Below are positions 4,974 to 5,092 of a stretch of DNA of 5,092 bases, one piece after another (position 1 is the first letter of the stretch; each line of letters starts with the position of its first letter). The DNA is from Conexibacter sp. (GTDB taxonomy: Bacteria > Actinomycetota > Thermoleophilia > Solirubrobacterales > Solirubrobacteraceae): NCBI GenBank assembly GCA_025964295.1, contig JAOPZD010000346.1, positions 1 through 5,092 of the forward strand. The letters run 5' to 3'. The position numbers and the translations under genes are program-made. The notes under the pieces are model-generated. The model was given only the letters and a program-made list of their open reading frames with translations, ran no database searches and had not been told where the DNA came from.

Positions 4974-5092
4974 ATGATCAACCGATCCCTCACGATGAAC
5001 CGACGCCATCTCGCGCTCGCCGCCGCGGCGCTCAGCGCGGGCGTCCTGGGCCTCGCGCCCGCGCCCGGCGTGGGCGGCCTCCAGCAGGCACG
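4974..5092 (+). CDS. N-terminus of an exported protein (3' end outside window)
   Basis: ATG 4974 opens a frame that stays open to the window edge (39 complete codons). The start reads MINRSLTMNRRHLALAAAAL, followed by a hydrophobic stretch and APAPGVGG: a signal peptide or N-terminal membrane segment. The Arg-Arg pair ahead of the hydrophobic core is compatible with a Tat signal but lacks the full consensus. A second in-frame ATG at 4995 gives the more usual signal-peptide start (MNRRHLAL), but neither ATG has a strong ribosome site; ACGGACC lies just before the first. It follows the previous stop by 11 nt, so translational coupling and a shared operon are likely. The mature part is too short to identify. 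Confidence 0.65.
   Translation, partial: MINRSLTMNRRHLALAAAALSAGVLGLAPAPGVGGLQQA

Noticed and set aside
1..5092. Search for a CRISPR array, tRNA/rRNA genes, insertion sequence ends or toxin-antitoxin genes
   Set aside because: No spaced direct-repeat array, tRNA-like cloverleaf, terminal inverted repeats with a transposase, or small cytoplasmic gene pair was seen.

Overview
The window is GC-rich DNA with G/C-heavy third codon positions, GTG starts and many exported proteins. This fits a high-GC Gram-positive bacterium (Actinomycetota). The style of the fibronectin/Ig-like secreted protein, together with two genes that seem to be transcribed without a 5' leader, suggests Thermoleophilia/Solirubrobacterales-type actinobacteria. 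That placement is inference only. No rRNA, tRNA, CRISPR array, transposase, integrase or phage gene was seen.

Layout. (1) Bases 1-56 hold the last codons of a rightward gene. It converges on a leftward gene (125-1075) for a secreted GH26-like glycoside hydrolase whose N-terminal linker is built from two 9-bp tandem repeat arrays. (2) A divergent intergenic region of about 250 bp separates it from a rightward dihydrofolate-reductase-fold (RibD C-terminal-like) gene at 1329-1892. (3) A secreted protein of four beta-sandwich modules (2065-3309) follows, with a -35/-10 pair placed so that its GTG start would be at or beside the transcription start. (4) A small four-helix membrane protein (3360-3728, DUF4267-like) has the same -10-to-start spacing. 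An inverted repeat lies just upstream of its -10 element. (5) A 367-bp gene-free stretch carries a hairpin right after the stop codon, a perfect 22-bp palindrome, and a Shine-Dalgarno site that can fold onto the bases just before the next start. (6) An unrecognised secreted protein (4096-4962) contains a repeated PPVADDARV motif and ends with a degenerate copy of it. A second exported protein starts 11 nt downstream (4974) and runs off the window.

How the genes relate. Most products are exported or membrane proteins: the hydrolase, the multi-module secreted protein, the small membrane protein and the C-terminal pair. Only 4096/4974 looks like an operon. The others appear to be single transcription units with their own signals. 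I see no clear defence system, biosynthetic cluster or mobile element. The most unusual parts are the PPVADDARV protein pair and the regulatory architecture upstream of it.
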